A DNA stretch of 64,000 nt, taken from NCBI GenBank assembly GCA_030737875.1, contig CM060922.1, positions 319,649,456 to 319,713,455 on the forward strand, read 5' to 3'. This document shows positions 34,926 through 46,209 of this stretch, in pieces. A program made the position numbers and the translations under genes. The notes under the pieces were generated by a model. It saw nothing but the letters and a program-made list of their open reading frames with translations, did not search any database and was not told the DNA's origin. The number at the start of each line of letters is the position of its first letter. Positions within the stretch are counted from its first letter, which is position 1. The DNA is from Allium sativum. Its lineage: Eukaryota; Streptophyta; Magnoliopsida; Asparagales; Amaryllidaceae.

Positions 34926-36183
34926 CTACACTGTTTTGCCTTCTTGTTTCACTATATCGTAACAGGTGGACAATACATTCCATGGTAATTGTCGCACAGA
35001 AGATTGATAACCTCTACAATCAGGATCGTAGCATTTCTGATAGTAGCCACCTCTTTGGAAATCAACAATGTACATAACATGATTACTTTTATGTTCTCTT
35101 CCAATTCGTTCACAATATCGACTTTTGGACATGCTATAAATTATATAGCCATGTTTAGAAAACCAGTACCACTTTCTGATTGTACCCAAAACATTTCCAT
35201 GAGATGCTAATGATGAAATTTTTTCATCCAAATCTTGGAACGGAGATTTTCCTAAATTAAAGGACTTAGGTATACTGTAAGAGTAATCCTTTACTGCCTT
35301 TTCAATTTGGATGTACTTGTTGTTATCATTCTCCTCATTTTTAAACTGAATATTTTTGTAAGATGTCAAATCCATTTCACACTGTAATAGCTTATCTAAA
35401 TTATCTTCTACGTTGCAAATAAGTGATTTTGTAAACACTTCTTCATCAGTAAGATTTTTACATCCAAAGCATCCGCTTGGCAGTAGTATAGAATTTTTTT
35501 CCCTGCTTTTGTTGAGAATGGAAGACGAAAACAACGATTACGGGTATAAACTCCAATATCAATGAATATACTCTCTATAATTTCTGACGAGCTTAACTCT
35601 TTGTTGATGTAAAGTTTTTCAAAGGGTGAATTAGTTAATCTTAAATTTTTAATAAATGAGCATATCTTAGAGAGAAATCCTCCAACATGCAAGTTGTCTT
35701 TGTATGCAATATTTGGGATACGAATTATCAAATGCCGAGAGAACTTGTTTTCATTAGATGAATCAAGTTCTATAACTCAATCCTCATTTCCCTTTATTTT
35801 GTATATGTCATTCAGAGTTTTGAATGTGATGGAAATCAAAAGATTTACCATTTCATCTCCATTTTGTATACTGTTAATTTTTTTGTTGAACTCTAGATCA
35901 TAGTACAAGTGGAAAGGCAGTCCAACTTGAATAATCTCGTAATGGTGGCGTAGTTTGGATTCATGCTCTTGTACCTTCTCCAAAACTGATCATATGTAGA
36001 AACTAGAGACCTTCTTTGTCCAGTTAAATGATCTTGGTAGCAAAAAATGTTAGTGTTTGCATGTGTTTGGACAAATATTAAAGCTTCTTCTTGTCTAGGA
36101 AAAGTCACCCATATTGCGTTTGTTTGCTGTAAAAAAAATGGAATTAGAAAACATATTACAAATGAAGTGTTAATAATAAACAA
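34926..36183 (-). pseudogene. PRIMPOL: PrimPol-like primase-polymerase, broken
   Basis: Resembles PrimPol, the archaeo-eukaryotic primase family enzyme that re-primes stalled DNA synthesis in nucleus and organelles. On the minus strand, in order: NAIWVTFPRQEEALIF and STYDQFWRRY (N-terminal), LRHHYEIIQVGLPFHLYYDLEF with the metal-binding DLE at 35891-35899, KFSRHLIIRIP with the SRH motif at 35732-35740, FIDIGVYTRNRCFRL with the third Asp at 35558-35560, then the zinc region YCERIG, HKSNHVMYIVD, YYQKCYDPDC with the Cys-His-Cys-Cys ligands intact. Three lesions: a frameshift near 35985, an in-frame TGA near 35777, and a frameshift at an A-run near 35500. No introns are evident over ~1.25 kb. All key residues remain, so loss is fairly recent or the copy was moved recently. 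Confidence 0.75.
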
Positions 36184-36205
36184 AAGATAAAAGGATTTAT
36201 CTTTT
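36182..36205. other. AAAAGATAAA hairpin between the two gene fragments
   Basis: Arms AAAAGATAAA (36182-36191) and TTTATCTTTT (36196-36205) pair perfectly around AGGA. The same hairpin, one base longer, is at 34521-34546. Confidence 0.7.
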
Positions 36206-36411
36206 TAAACAGAGTAGTAAAAAATGCATTGAATGACAAATTAGGTGAAAGTAAAAATCATTATCTTCATAAGCATTGTAAGATTTACTGTCTAAAAAGT
36301 TAAGCAGTACAAATTATTAAAATATTGGTATAATTCCTTACAAATTAATCACCAATTGTTATATCTAATTGTAAGAATCACTTATTACAAATTCTGAATT
36401 TTTTTGTTAGT

Positions 36412-36604
36412 TCAAAGATTTTTACGAGTTGGACCAGAGCTACAAAAATTTTCTATTGTCCAACAATATGGTTCATCACTGAGAATATCTGGAACTATCT
36501 TTGCTCTGAATGAAGTAGCTTCTTCAGCAGTAATATTTGATGTACTCTCCATTCCATGTGCAATTTTTTGCATGAACATCATCACATAAATGCCGCAATC
36601 GTAC
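36412..36604 (-). pseudogene. Ulp1-type (C48) protease, last exon fragment
   Basis: The minus strand reads YDCGIYVMMFMQKIAHG, where DCG(I/V) holds the catalytic Cys of Ulp1 SUMO proteases. The rest (AEEATSFRAKIVPDILSD, to a stop after TRKNL) fits the C-terminal end of that domain. An acceptor-like TTGTAG precedes the exon at about 36605. No His-Asp part of the catalytic site is seen upstream, since element B begins at 36703. In plants such domains occur in host genes and inside some Mutator-like and CACTA transposons. This is a fragment. Confidence 0.65.
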
Positions 36605-37267
36605 CTACAATTATGAAATTTAGTACTTTGCATCTAAAGTTATATCATATTATCTTTTCTTATTATAATAATGAATTGTAATATGTTTCTTCTATATCTT
36701 AATGTAACGACCAGTTTTTTTTTGATCGATTAATTTTAAATATTTAATATTTATTTAAATATTGAATTGATAATATAAAAGAATTTTTATATTGAGTTAC
36801 CGATCAATAATCGATATAGGATTTAATTTTTGATATATATATATAATTATTGTAATACGGTAATCTGAAATAATTCAATTCGAAGATAAAACTGAATCGA
36901 AACAGTGCAGATGATCAATATATATTCTATTTGAATATAAACGACGATAATAGTAATTTATTGTTGAAGAATTTATTTGTTTTAAATTTAAATTATATTA
37001 TATTAATTTAATAAATATATTCAGAATAGTGTTATAATGTTGAAATATCAGTCGTTACGTTAAAGTAGCGCTTCGTGATTCCACGTTATGAACCCCAAGA
37101 TAATCGTAATGGATAAGATCGAAATCGAATCGAAAATAAAATCGATATCTATTTAAAAAGGATAAAAATCTCTTTATTTCAAATCGCATTAAATAGAAAT
37201 CAAATCGAAATTTATGACAGTGTACCTTCACCTACCACTTATTCCTTAACACCGAAGTATTATTCTT

Positions 37268-37278
37268 CTATATAAATC
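37268..37278 (+). promoter_or_regulatory. TATA box of element B
   Basis: CTATATAAATC followed by a TTTCTTCTTTC-type pyrimidine tract. It is preserved in the 3' LTR at 59141-59151. Confidence 0.65.
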
Positions 37279-38440
37279 GCGATACCTTTCTTCTTTCTTT
37301 TCTCTTTACATTTCTGTAACTCATGAAAATCAAAGCCACCTCCTTTTAATTAATTCATTTTTCCAGTTTGTGTATTGCAAATCGTAAACCCGTGTACTCG
37401 AGAGAAGAAAATAGAAATCGATTGCAAGCTTCACTTCCGATTTTTCATTTCAAAGTAGAATCAATTCCAGCATATCAAGGAATGAAGGTGAGATACGAGT
37501 TGTTGGATTTATTGGCTTCACTCTTCATTTCTGTCCAATATCAGAGGGTCGCGAGATCCATCTTTTTGGAAGTTTTGGAGTTCAATTCAGGGACTGGGGA
37601 GTGCGATAGAGGTTACGGGGTGTTGCGATATCAAGAAGGAGCTGACGCTGAGTTGATGGGAGTAGTTCGAATCATTTAGGGTTGGAATCGATTTCACTAG
37701 TAAGGCAGGGATCGATCGTTCAAGGCATTCAGCTGCTCGGGGTTAGTCGCAATTTATGTTGGGAGGAGACTTTGGAAGTCCGGCAACCTGTTGGGTATCG
37801 GGGGGATTTGAAGTTGAACGTGATAAGTAGGAGAGTGCGACAGTGGCAATTTTTGAGAGTTCAAACTGGATTTGGAAGGAGGTACGGAGTTGGGTTATGG
37901 TGATGAGTTGAGGCTCGCTACATTGGTGAATTGATTGTAGCGTTCGATGTCCTGGGTTCGGAAAGGAAAATACACAAAATACTGTGTGCATAGTTGAAGT
38001 CGTGATAATTGGAAGGGAAGGAGCTGCTTCAGTATTGTCAAGTGGTGGAATTCAAATTGGCTTTTACTGTAAAGCCAGCCGACACCGTTTAACATGAATT
38101 AAGGTGAAATGTAGAAATGAAACAAAGCATTTTTAGGATGGTTGCAGTCAACGATGGCCGAGTAGTTGATAGTGGGTCGAGTGATGTGTGAAGGCAACAA
38201 GATATGAAATGAATCCAATTGAAACAAGCTGAGATGGTATGAAATTTTACTGGATATTTGGTAAAGGAAAACCACGGTGAGTAAATCTCACTCATTTTTA
38301 TTTAGAATTATTTTATGCGTTAAAATAATTGTTCGATGGTTGTTTGCTTGCATTAGAATATTACTATGGCTATTATTAAATATATATTAGTTATTTAGGA
38401 TTGGTGTTTGTGGCTATTATATTAGTGATTGGTTGAATTC

Positions 38441-38551
38441 CCGCAGTACCATTAGCGGATGCCCGCAGTATCATTAGCGGATGACCCTATACACCCCACA
38501 CTATGATAGTGGATGACCTTCATACCGCGATATCCTGCCTCCAAGCAGGAT
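38441..38551 (+). repeat. Tandem short hairpin units in LTR B
   Basis: Units at 38441-38458 and 38463-38480 (CCGC ... GCGG) and 38496-38512 (CCAC ... GTGG), each followed by ATG. A separate perfect hairpin follows at 38532-38551: ATCCTGC, CTCCAA, GCAGGAT. All lie downstream of the TATA box. Confidence 0.6.
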
Positions 38552-39283
38552 GGGTATTATTTATGTTGGTTAACGTCTGTGGATGCAGGAAAACAGGTTG
38601 GAGGAATCCAACTAGATTCCTCAAAAATATTATCATTTGTTTGGTTTAATATATGTTATCTTATATGATGTGTTAGAAAAACCCGTGATTTGATAATTTG
38701 GTATTTTGGATGTTTAAAATATCACTGGGTCTGAATGATGATTTATAAAAATATCGTGAAAAGTAAATTTGAAATTTAAAAAGGAAAATCTATTTTTCTA
38801 AAAATAGAATTCGAATTTCGAATGGAACAGAAATATTAAATGTTTTTGAATAAATAAAACAAGTATTGAATTTATAAACGGCGTTTATAAATCAGATAAT
38901 GCAGTGAATTAATAAACGGTGTTTGTAAATAAAATGAAATGATTTTCATGGGATAACCAGGGAATTGAAATGAATTTATAAACAATGTTTATAAATAGAA
39001 ATGGGAAAAAATTATAATTGGATAATTTGAATATTTAAATTCAAATGTGAATTTAAAGATAGAAATGGGTAAATCGTTTTAAAGAAATAAACGATGGAAT
39101 TTATTCTGATGTTCAGAATAAATAAATTGAACTAAAATAAATCTATAAGGATTTAGGATTTAAATTCGATTAATTCGAATTTAATTAAATAGAAGTTAAA
39201 TTGAATGTGAAATTAAATTGGGTGTTATATATATAAATTATTATAAATAGAAATTTCCAAAATAAGATTTTGGTTTTAAATAC

Positions 39284-39297
39284 ATTTCGAAATGGAC
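39284..39297. repeat. Target-site duplication of the retrosequence, left copy
   Basis: ATTTCGAAATGGAC. The right copy, ATTTCAAAATGGAC, is at 53741-53754 just after a poly(A) tract; one mismatch in 14 bases. Confidence 0.75.
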
Positions 39298-40142
39298 CAA
39301 GTTGATTCTATTTCATACATCATTTGTCATACGCTCGCCACTGTTAATGGCGACTGGGCGAATTCCCCTTTTCTTCGCAGTCATCTTCTCCTCTATTCCT
39401 CCTTTCCGCCGCTAATTAATCCACTTCCTCCTCCTCTCCGCTTTCTTCTGCTCCTAGTTTTCGTCATCGTGGTGGCCGCCTCTAACCCTAATTCTAGATC
39501 TACTTTTTTAAATCTGGTTGCCTTTTTTATCCTTTACCCCTGATTAGCTTTCTATCCTTCCTGTTTCATCCCTTCGTGCTCGCATCTCTTGCTGCTACCC
39601 TACTAAGCTTTAGTGCGGTGCTCCTCTCTGGTTTGCTTCGCGACTGCTCCTCCTTCCATCCGTCGTTGATCGCTCTCAAGTCATTGCAAGGTTTCCATGT
39701 TTTTTCGTTCGTTTTCCTCTGCTTGGTGAGTATTTTTATCATGCTCTTTGCTTGTGGGTCCAATGGTGTTGGTGGGGGTCTGGAGATGTGTTGGTGTTCT
39801 CCAGTAAGTGTTGTCGACTTGCTTTAGTTAGGAAGTCTTTGTGTATTCGTGGAGCTCCCTTTTTAAGTGCAGATTCCCTGATCTTTGAAAGTATTTCGCA
39901 ACTCTATCTCCCTCCTACTCTGGTTTATACTGTGCAATTTTACTATTTCCGAGTCTGTTGTGCTTTGTTCTCTTACTCGGTGAGCGATTGCTATGTCATT
40001 ACCTGGATGCTCTAGAGTTTAGTTTGAGTTTGGTAAGTGTTGGGGCTTTTTCTTAGTGTTCGATTCGTCTGAGTAGAACTGGGTGTCGTCTTGGATATGC
40101 AAGGTTGTAGTATGCTTGTGGTGTTTGAGTTATTTTGTTGCT

Positions 40143-40147
40143 GTGAT
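40143..40147. repeat. Target-site duplication of element A, left copy
   Basis: GTGAT, repeated at 53345-53349 directly after the 3' LTR of A. Confidence 0.9.
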
Positions 40148-40969
40148 TGTAACAACTCAAAATTCCGAGCCAGTTTAAATTTTTTATTTTGGCAATTTTA
40201 ATGAATTTTGAATATTTAAAATGAATTATTTTAAATAATAACGACGAGAAATTCATTTTGAATAGAATTCGAACGTATATATTAATATAGATCATCGTTA
40301 GAATATAAATATTTATTTTAAATTATAAAAGGAATTGAAAATGGCGCGGTAGTTCGATAATTCGATTTCAAATTTCAAATGAATGTACATGATTCAAAAT
40401 AAATCGGAATTTAACGAAACCAAAAATATTAGAATCTATTTGAGGATATATTTCCAACGAATCCGAAAAATCAAAATTTCATAGCGGGAATCAAAAGTTA
40501 TGCCCAAATGAATTTTCAGAATAGTCGCTATGGAATTCTGAATCAATATGTGAGCGTGGCAAAGGAAAACGCGTTTGACCAGTTTCAGTCGATTCTAATC
40601 GACTGGAAAATGACCATTTTTCAAACGGTCTCATAATTCGACGAAATTAGTTTTGTTAGGACCGTATCGTCAATACGAAGCTAGAAAATATTTTTTTGGA
40701 ATTTTTAGGGTCCGTATGTGGCCCTGGTAAATTGAAATGCGCGTTCAAATTCAATATATAGAGTTATATGTTGATTTGAATGGAAACTGATCGTAACGAT
40801 CGAATTGGCCTACGTGGCATATCCCATTGTGTTCGGAATGGGGGTAATTAGCTATGGACAACAGTGGGTGGGTTCGATTTCGAGTTGAAAATAAAAGGGT
40901 ACTTTATGGAAATAAATTAAATAAATTTATATATTATTAATTAAAGTCAACTCTTTATTTAACACCCTC

Positions 40970-41408
40970 TTTTTTTCTTTTTCCTCGATCAAACCAGTTT
41001 TCCCTTTTCAAAAAAAAACCGACATCCCTTTCCTCCTCACGACCGCCGCTCCTCCTCCCTCTTCTCATCGCCGCCCACTGCTATTCCTCGACCGCCGCCT
41101 CCAAGGCGAACAGTCCCCCCCCCCCCCGCCCTCAGCACCGCGAGACCCCCCTCCTCTTTCTTTCGATTCGAGATCCCTTAATTCGATTTAGCCGCCACCG
41201 CCGCCTCTATAGGGCCCACCACGACTAGCGAACCACCCCACCACCTCCAGCACCCCACGCCGCACCACCACCCCCTCCCTCTCCGACTGTGGGTCCCCCA
41301 CAAAGAGAAAATCCGATTGTTTTTAATGTTTTTGGTTTGCAATTAGCACCCTCCCCCTCCTGAACAGCTGCCGTGAGTCCCCCTCCCTCTTAAGAACCAG
41401 GTAAGTTT
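40970..41408 (+). promoter_or_regulatory. CT/CCG-rich leader-like island in A LTR
   Basis: In strongly AT-rich surroundings about 430 bases are rich in CCTCCTC, CCGCCGC and CCACCACC, resembling the 5' leader of a plant gene. It ends in a donor-like AACCAGGTAAGT at 41395-41406. An AT-rich interval of 600 bases follows. The other LTR keeps it at 48185-48617. It could be transcribed leader with an intron, or captured host sequence. Confidence 0.45.
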
Positions 41409-41478
41409 TTTTTTAATTCTCATTTACATAAGAAAAATTCGATTTTTAGTCGTAGAAAAAAATTCGAATTCTAGTTGC

Positions 41479-41514
<36 letters not shown>

Positions 41515-42086
41515 CTTATCGTAGGGAGCAAATACTTTTAGCAAGTTGGAAACATGATTTTTAACTAGTATATGTATAAGAATATTTTTAGAAAAGAAAG
41601 AATAGATTTTTAGAACTAAAAAGGTGTGATTTTTATTCATATGAAGTAGAAGTAAATATTAGATTTTTCTTATGTATGAAGAATTGAAAAAAAAATAGAA
41701 TCTTTATATATATAATAGCGGTATAAAAATAGATTTTTTATCTATATAGTAGCGGTAGAAAAATATGATTTTTATATCATAGGAAGGATAAAAATATGAT
41801 TTTTATACTATAGAAAGAATAAAAATATAATTTTTATAAAGTAGAAGTATTAAAAATATAGTTTTTACATAATAGAGAATATAAAAATATTATCTTTATT
41901 TATGTAGCGAAATAAAAACATGACTTTTAGTGAAGTAAATATACGATTTTTATATTATATAACAAATAAAAGCGTTGTAAAATATAATTTTTATTTGAAC
42001 AGCGTGAAAAGAACTGCATTGGAATTGCAGACAGATCCAGACGGTTCAGTAGTTCAAAAGCAAAGCACGACGGAGTAGAACCCTCT

Positions 42087-42101
42087 GTGAGAACTTCTCA
42101 C
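42087..42101 (+). other. GTGAG-N5-CTCAC hairpin, A LTR
   Basis: GTGAG, AACTT, CTCAC. The same stem with a different loop (TAAAT) is in B at 38277-38291. Confidence 0.6.
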
Positions 42102-42679
42102 CTATTTAAATTTTGTTTTCTAGTTGAAATATATACTAGGATGCAGACGGTGTTTAGTAGCACCCGACACCCGTCGTCCACAGACCATGGACGGCTTGTA
42201 TGCTTGTTTGTTTGATTTTGATGTGTAGTTGATTGTGTGATGTGATGTGAAATGAAATAAAATATTTATATAGTTAAGAATATTTTATAGTTGAAAATAG
42301 GATTTTTAACGTGTATTTAAAATGAAATAAATATAAACAAATCGAAGGATTTGTTTATATACACACATTTGACTGATATTGATTGGGACGATAAATTTTA
42401 CACATTGCCCAACTGCACAAATAAAATCTGTGTTTGATTGTTTGAAAACCCCACACGGGTATTGGGATGATATATGACATACACTAGTCCCAATAATTAG
42501 TTGTATGTCGATCGATTGATTGACAGGCTGTTATAAGCGTTAAATATTTATATTTGATGCTTATACGGTGTAGAACGCACTCTGGATGATGGCTGATTAT
42601 GTATCGTAGTTATTTTATAAATGTGGTGTAGAAAATCCATATATTAACATTATATGGTAACTAATTGGGCCTCATTCCA

Positions 42680-42742
42680 TATTTGAAATAGAATATTTGA
42701 AAAAGAAATATTTGAAACAGAATATTTGAAAATGAAAATATA
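42680..42742. repeat. 15-bp minisatellite, A 5' LTR
   Basis: About three copies of GAATATTTGAAAWWG. The 3' LTR has about five (49795-49880), so the copy number changed after insertion or during the last replication cycle. Confidence 0.7.
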
Positions 42743-42845
42743 TGAAGCCAGATTTACGCCATTTTGACGTGAACGATATTTAGATCGATGTTATTCATTT
42801 TATAATGAACATCGAAAGTGATTTCAAAATCGAATATTTTGAAAT

Positions 42846-43065
42846 GAAATTCGAATTGAAATTAAATAGAATTGAATTCGAATTGAAATTAAATAGAATT
42901 GAATTCGAATCGAAATTAAATAGAATTGAATTCGAATTGAAATTAAATAGAATTGAATTCGAATCAAAATTATATAGAATTGAATTCGAATTGAAATTAA
43001 ATAGAATTGAATTCGAATTGAAATTGAATAGATTTGAAATTCAAATTGAATTGAAAACGAACTGA
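42846..43065. repeat. 27-bp minisatellite, A 5' LTR
   Basis: Seven units of AATTGAAATTAAATAGAATTG plus GAATTC. The 27-base period stays in frame and gives a 9-residue repeat (IEFELKLNR) on one strand and an aromatic one on the other. Six units are present in the 3' LTR (50026-50200). It is a satellite, not a gene. Confidence 0.85.
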
Positions 43066-46000
43066 AATTGAAATAAAAATCGATTTGAATTGAAATCAAT
43101 TTGAAGTGAATTTAAAACAAATTTATAAGAAAAAAAAATCAATTTTGATTTGAAATTGAAATGGAAGTTGAAACTCTTTTTGAAACGAATTTAAAACCAT
43201 TTATAAATTCGTTTTGAATTGAAATCGACGAAATATATTATATATATATATTATATATATATATAATGGCCTGAATAGAACGTGCCGCGCTGCGGTAGTT
43301 CGCGAATTTCGACCATTGACTTCGAATTGACGTTGCGGGAGATCCGACCGTCGGATTCTCCTAAAACAGGAACCGCTGGGTTCGTATCGAAAAGAGCTTT
43401 CTAACAAATATTAGAAATTTGAAATCTAACGGTTGGATTTGGAATTATGTCCAAATCAAATTTGAAAAAGGTCGCTGTAAGTGCAGTTCGATGGCCGTTG
43501 ATGGAAATCGACTGTACGGGCCTTGATAAAATTATTAAAAAATATCGATAATTTGTGTAAAATCATAAGAAATGATTTGTGAAGAATTGGGATGAAAAAC
43601 TCCATATTTGAAAAGATAAAAATAGATTTTTATCGAAATGAACTAGTTTTGAACTAGAATAATAATTTATTTATTTTTAAAATAAATAAAGTGGATTTGA
43701 AATGGTTTTGAAAATAACCAGAACTTCTAATAATTAAATTGGAATGGATTTGAATCGAAATTGTCTTCGGAATATTTCGATGTTGGATTTCGTGATGATA
43801 CAGATATTGTTATGGGAATTTGAAAGATATATTAATATCGTTATTTCCAATACGATATTTGTTGGTCGTAGAATTTGATATTGAATATAAGCCGATATAT
43901 TTTCTATTCAGAGCCTTGTATTTAATATCAAATGTGATTTGGGTTTGTCGTGAATGGTGTCTTCATTAACACTGTTCTTGAGCCCAGTGGAGAAAAAGAT
44001 TAAATCTTTTTATTTAGATTTAACGAAGTGTACCAATTAAATAGTATTTAATTGGAATTGAATTGGTATTGATTTTTGGGTTTATCGTGAACAGTTTTTT
44101 AAATAACACTTGTTCTTTAACCCGATAATTAATGGAATGTGATTTTGGGTTTATCGTGAACCGTGTTTTAAATGACACTGATTCTTTAACCCAGTTAAAG
44201 ATTAAAACTAAGTGGAGTTTTAAGGAATCTTTAATTAGATTGAAAAGATCGAGAATGGAGTATCACCAGTTTTGCTCCAGCCGATAATTAAATCTTTAAT
44301 TAGATTTGAGCGTGAAATGGTAATTGAATTTACCGATAACACCGTGGTGTTAGATATGAAGTATTACCGGTTTTACTTCATGGGATGAATAGGTTGGGAT
44401 TGGGAAATAGAATAAATGATTACTTCGGTGTGGTTCGCTAATCACGACTAGTTTGAATTGATATTCAAAAGAAGATTAAAGAGTAAATTTAAAAGAATTT
44501 ATCTTTGATAAAATTAATGGGAACCTTTCCCAAAGTATAAGGATATTGGAATAAAAGAATATTCAGAATTGGAATGAGGCGTATGTTGTGTTTGTGTAAC
44601 ACTTGTTTATTATATACGCGGGTTATTCAGAAAGACCTGGTTTATCCCATTCTGAATAACTGATTCGACGTGGTGTCGAGGATGAAGGCGGTGGTTGAAG
44701 ACCAGAGGTCTTCACGTCGTTTGGATAATTATTGATGATCTTGATTGGGTCGTACACCCAAGAGGAGGGAATCAGTTAGTGGTCGTCCAGACGTACTTGG
44801 AGATCGATGGATATGCGGGGTACTAGGTGCCTCCGGTTTTGTTCAGACCCAGAACGAACTTGTAAATGGACTGTGTGTCTAACATTGGATATCATTCTGT
44901 GTGATTGATGGATATCAGTTTCATGGAGTGGTTTGCCTGTGTGGCATGCTAAGATGCAAATGATCAAGGCTTCTGTTGAAAAGCAAAGTCTTGTGGTGAT
45001 GATCAAAGCACGACATGTGTGGCATAGCTTTGTGTAACGTTGATTCGCGAGCCTCACACCCCGGTTGTGAACCAGAAACGGGAGAAGGACCTCAGGGAGG
45101 ACATGCGTTTCTTTCTAGCTAGAAGTGGCGTCATTGGTTTTACACGCCCTGACGAGTTTGACTTATGTGGTTGTTGCTGTTGCGAGGCGCCTCGGTTATA
45201 TCGGTCGATCCGGGACCGATGGAGTCGTTCGTTGGCTCATTTACGCTCCATAGGGCGGAGAGACGTATTATTCAGGCATAATAATCCACTCCGTGTGGAC
45301 CAGCCCTAACGATCCATGGGGCAGTTGTGGCTGTTCCTGAGACATGGGTTAGATTGTCTCGAATCGGTTGAGGACGATCCCTGGCCTCGGTTCACAGATG
45401 GAAATCCAATTTCCAATACGTGACGTTTCGATTTTAGTTGTAATCCTATATATGGCGACATAGTGGGATGGGGCGCTCATGCCGTCTATGATTGATACTT
45501 ATGATTTGAAATTTTTTTGACACTATACACTTATAGTAATAATAAAACATGAAATTTCGCGTATAAAGCATTCTTTGACTATTATAAGGTAAAAACCCTA
45601 TCCTCCGGCTTGCGTTGCGTTGTGTGATGGGACCTGGGTCTTATAATAGCTTCATTGTTCTTTATTTAGCATTGCGCTGTTTGTTTTATGCACTGGTGTT
45701 CCTAGGAGGAAACCCGTTCCGTGTTATACGACGTGGTCCCTTGATTTACCTAACTTTAAAATAAAGATTAATAACTGTTTTAGTTCTCACACCAGTCCCA
45801 TGACTGACCTGGAGTTTATTGTTTTAACCTAAACTCTGGGTGCCCTTATTTTGACATGGGAAGCTAGTAGTTTTGGTTTTGCAGATTTATATTCATAGGA
45901 TCCTGGTTTACAGCTGGAACGATATCCGGAAAGCTTTGTATCCGTATATCTACTTCTAGTTGTGTTTTGTATTATTTTCCGCTGCGATGTATTTAAATGT

Positions 46001-46209
46001 AATTTAAATCTCTGGTATTTTTCTATTGTGTAATATTTATTTATACTCAGTATATTATTGTATTCTGATGGAATTTTTGTAACATACAATAAAATGTTCT
46101 TCTGTTTGTGTTCTAATTTGTCGTGTTCTCAACACGAACGGGCGTTTCAAACGGTCTTGGTCGGTTTAGCGACTGATTCGGATCGAGCGAAATTCCTTGT
46201 TGTCACATT

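Larger units (their letters stand above)
36703..39297 (+). repeat. Element B 5' LTR, first part
   Basis: Matches 58528-60134 up to 38261. TATA box CTATATAAATC at 37268-37278, followed by a CT-rich start region. A 900-base less AT-rich stretch follows (37370-38290), then the hairpin GTGAG-TAAAT-CTCAC at 38277-38291. Three tandem CCGCAGTAYCATTAGCGG-type units occur at 38441-38512. The reading frame 37368-37679 is broken by a stop in the other LTR and is not a gene. Confidence 0.75.
40148..46207 (+). repeat. Element A 5' LTR
   Basis: Contains, in order: a head module with GCGCGGTAGTTCG (40343) and AGTTATGCCCAAAT (40496); a CT/CCG-rich island (40970-41400) ending in a splice-donor-like CAGGTAAGT; an (AT)n run (41479-41511) absent from the other LTR; a TATGATTTTTAT-rich stretch (41650-42000); a GTGAG hairpin (42087); 15-bp and 27-bp minisatellites (42690-43065); a second head-like module (43280-43560); repeated GGGTTTATCGTGAAC words (44080-44200); and an end region with TGACTGACC (45800). 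Small reading frames such as 45040-45309 are not conserved in the 3' LTR. Confidence 0.88.

Noticed and set aside
34926..36183. Functional PrimPol gene with introns explaining the frame changes
   Set aside because: Frame changes occur without GT...AG intervals (one at an A-run, one needs a single base) and there is an in-frame TGA.
33165..36702. Helitron carrying PrimPol and Ulp1 pieces
   Set aside because: No TC start, CTRR end with hairpin, or Rep/helicase motif found in the window; capture mechanism left open.
36838..36843. AT dinucleotide runs here and at 31737, 41479, 43236 and 58665 as origins or scaffold sites
   Set aside because: Simple microsatellites in AT-rich LTRs; no further evidence.
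37368..37679. 103-codon frame in B's LTR
   Set aside because: The matching part of the 3' LTR has a stop in the frame (near 59415); no known domain.
42805..43099. Open frames on both strands with repeated 9-residue peptides
   Set aside because: They come from a 27-bp minisatellite whose period is a multiple of three; unit number differs between the two LTRs, and no start context or domain is present.
45040..45309. Possible small gene (89 codons, Cys-rich run CGCCCCE)
   Set aside because: Lies inside the 5' LTR of A; the 3' LTR copy at about 52180-52450 does not keep the frame.
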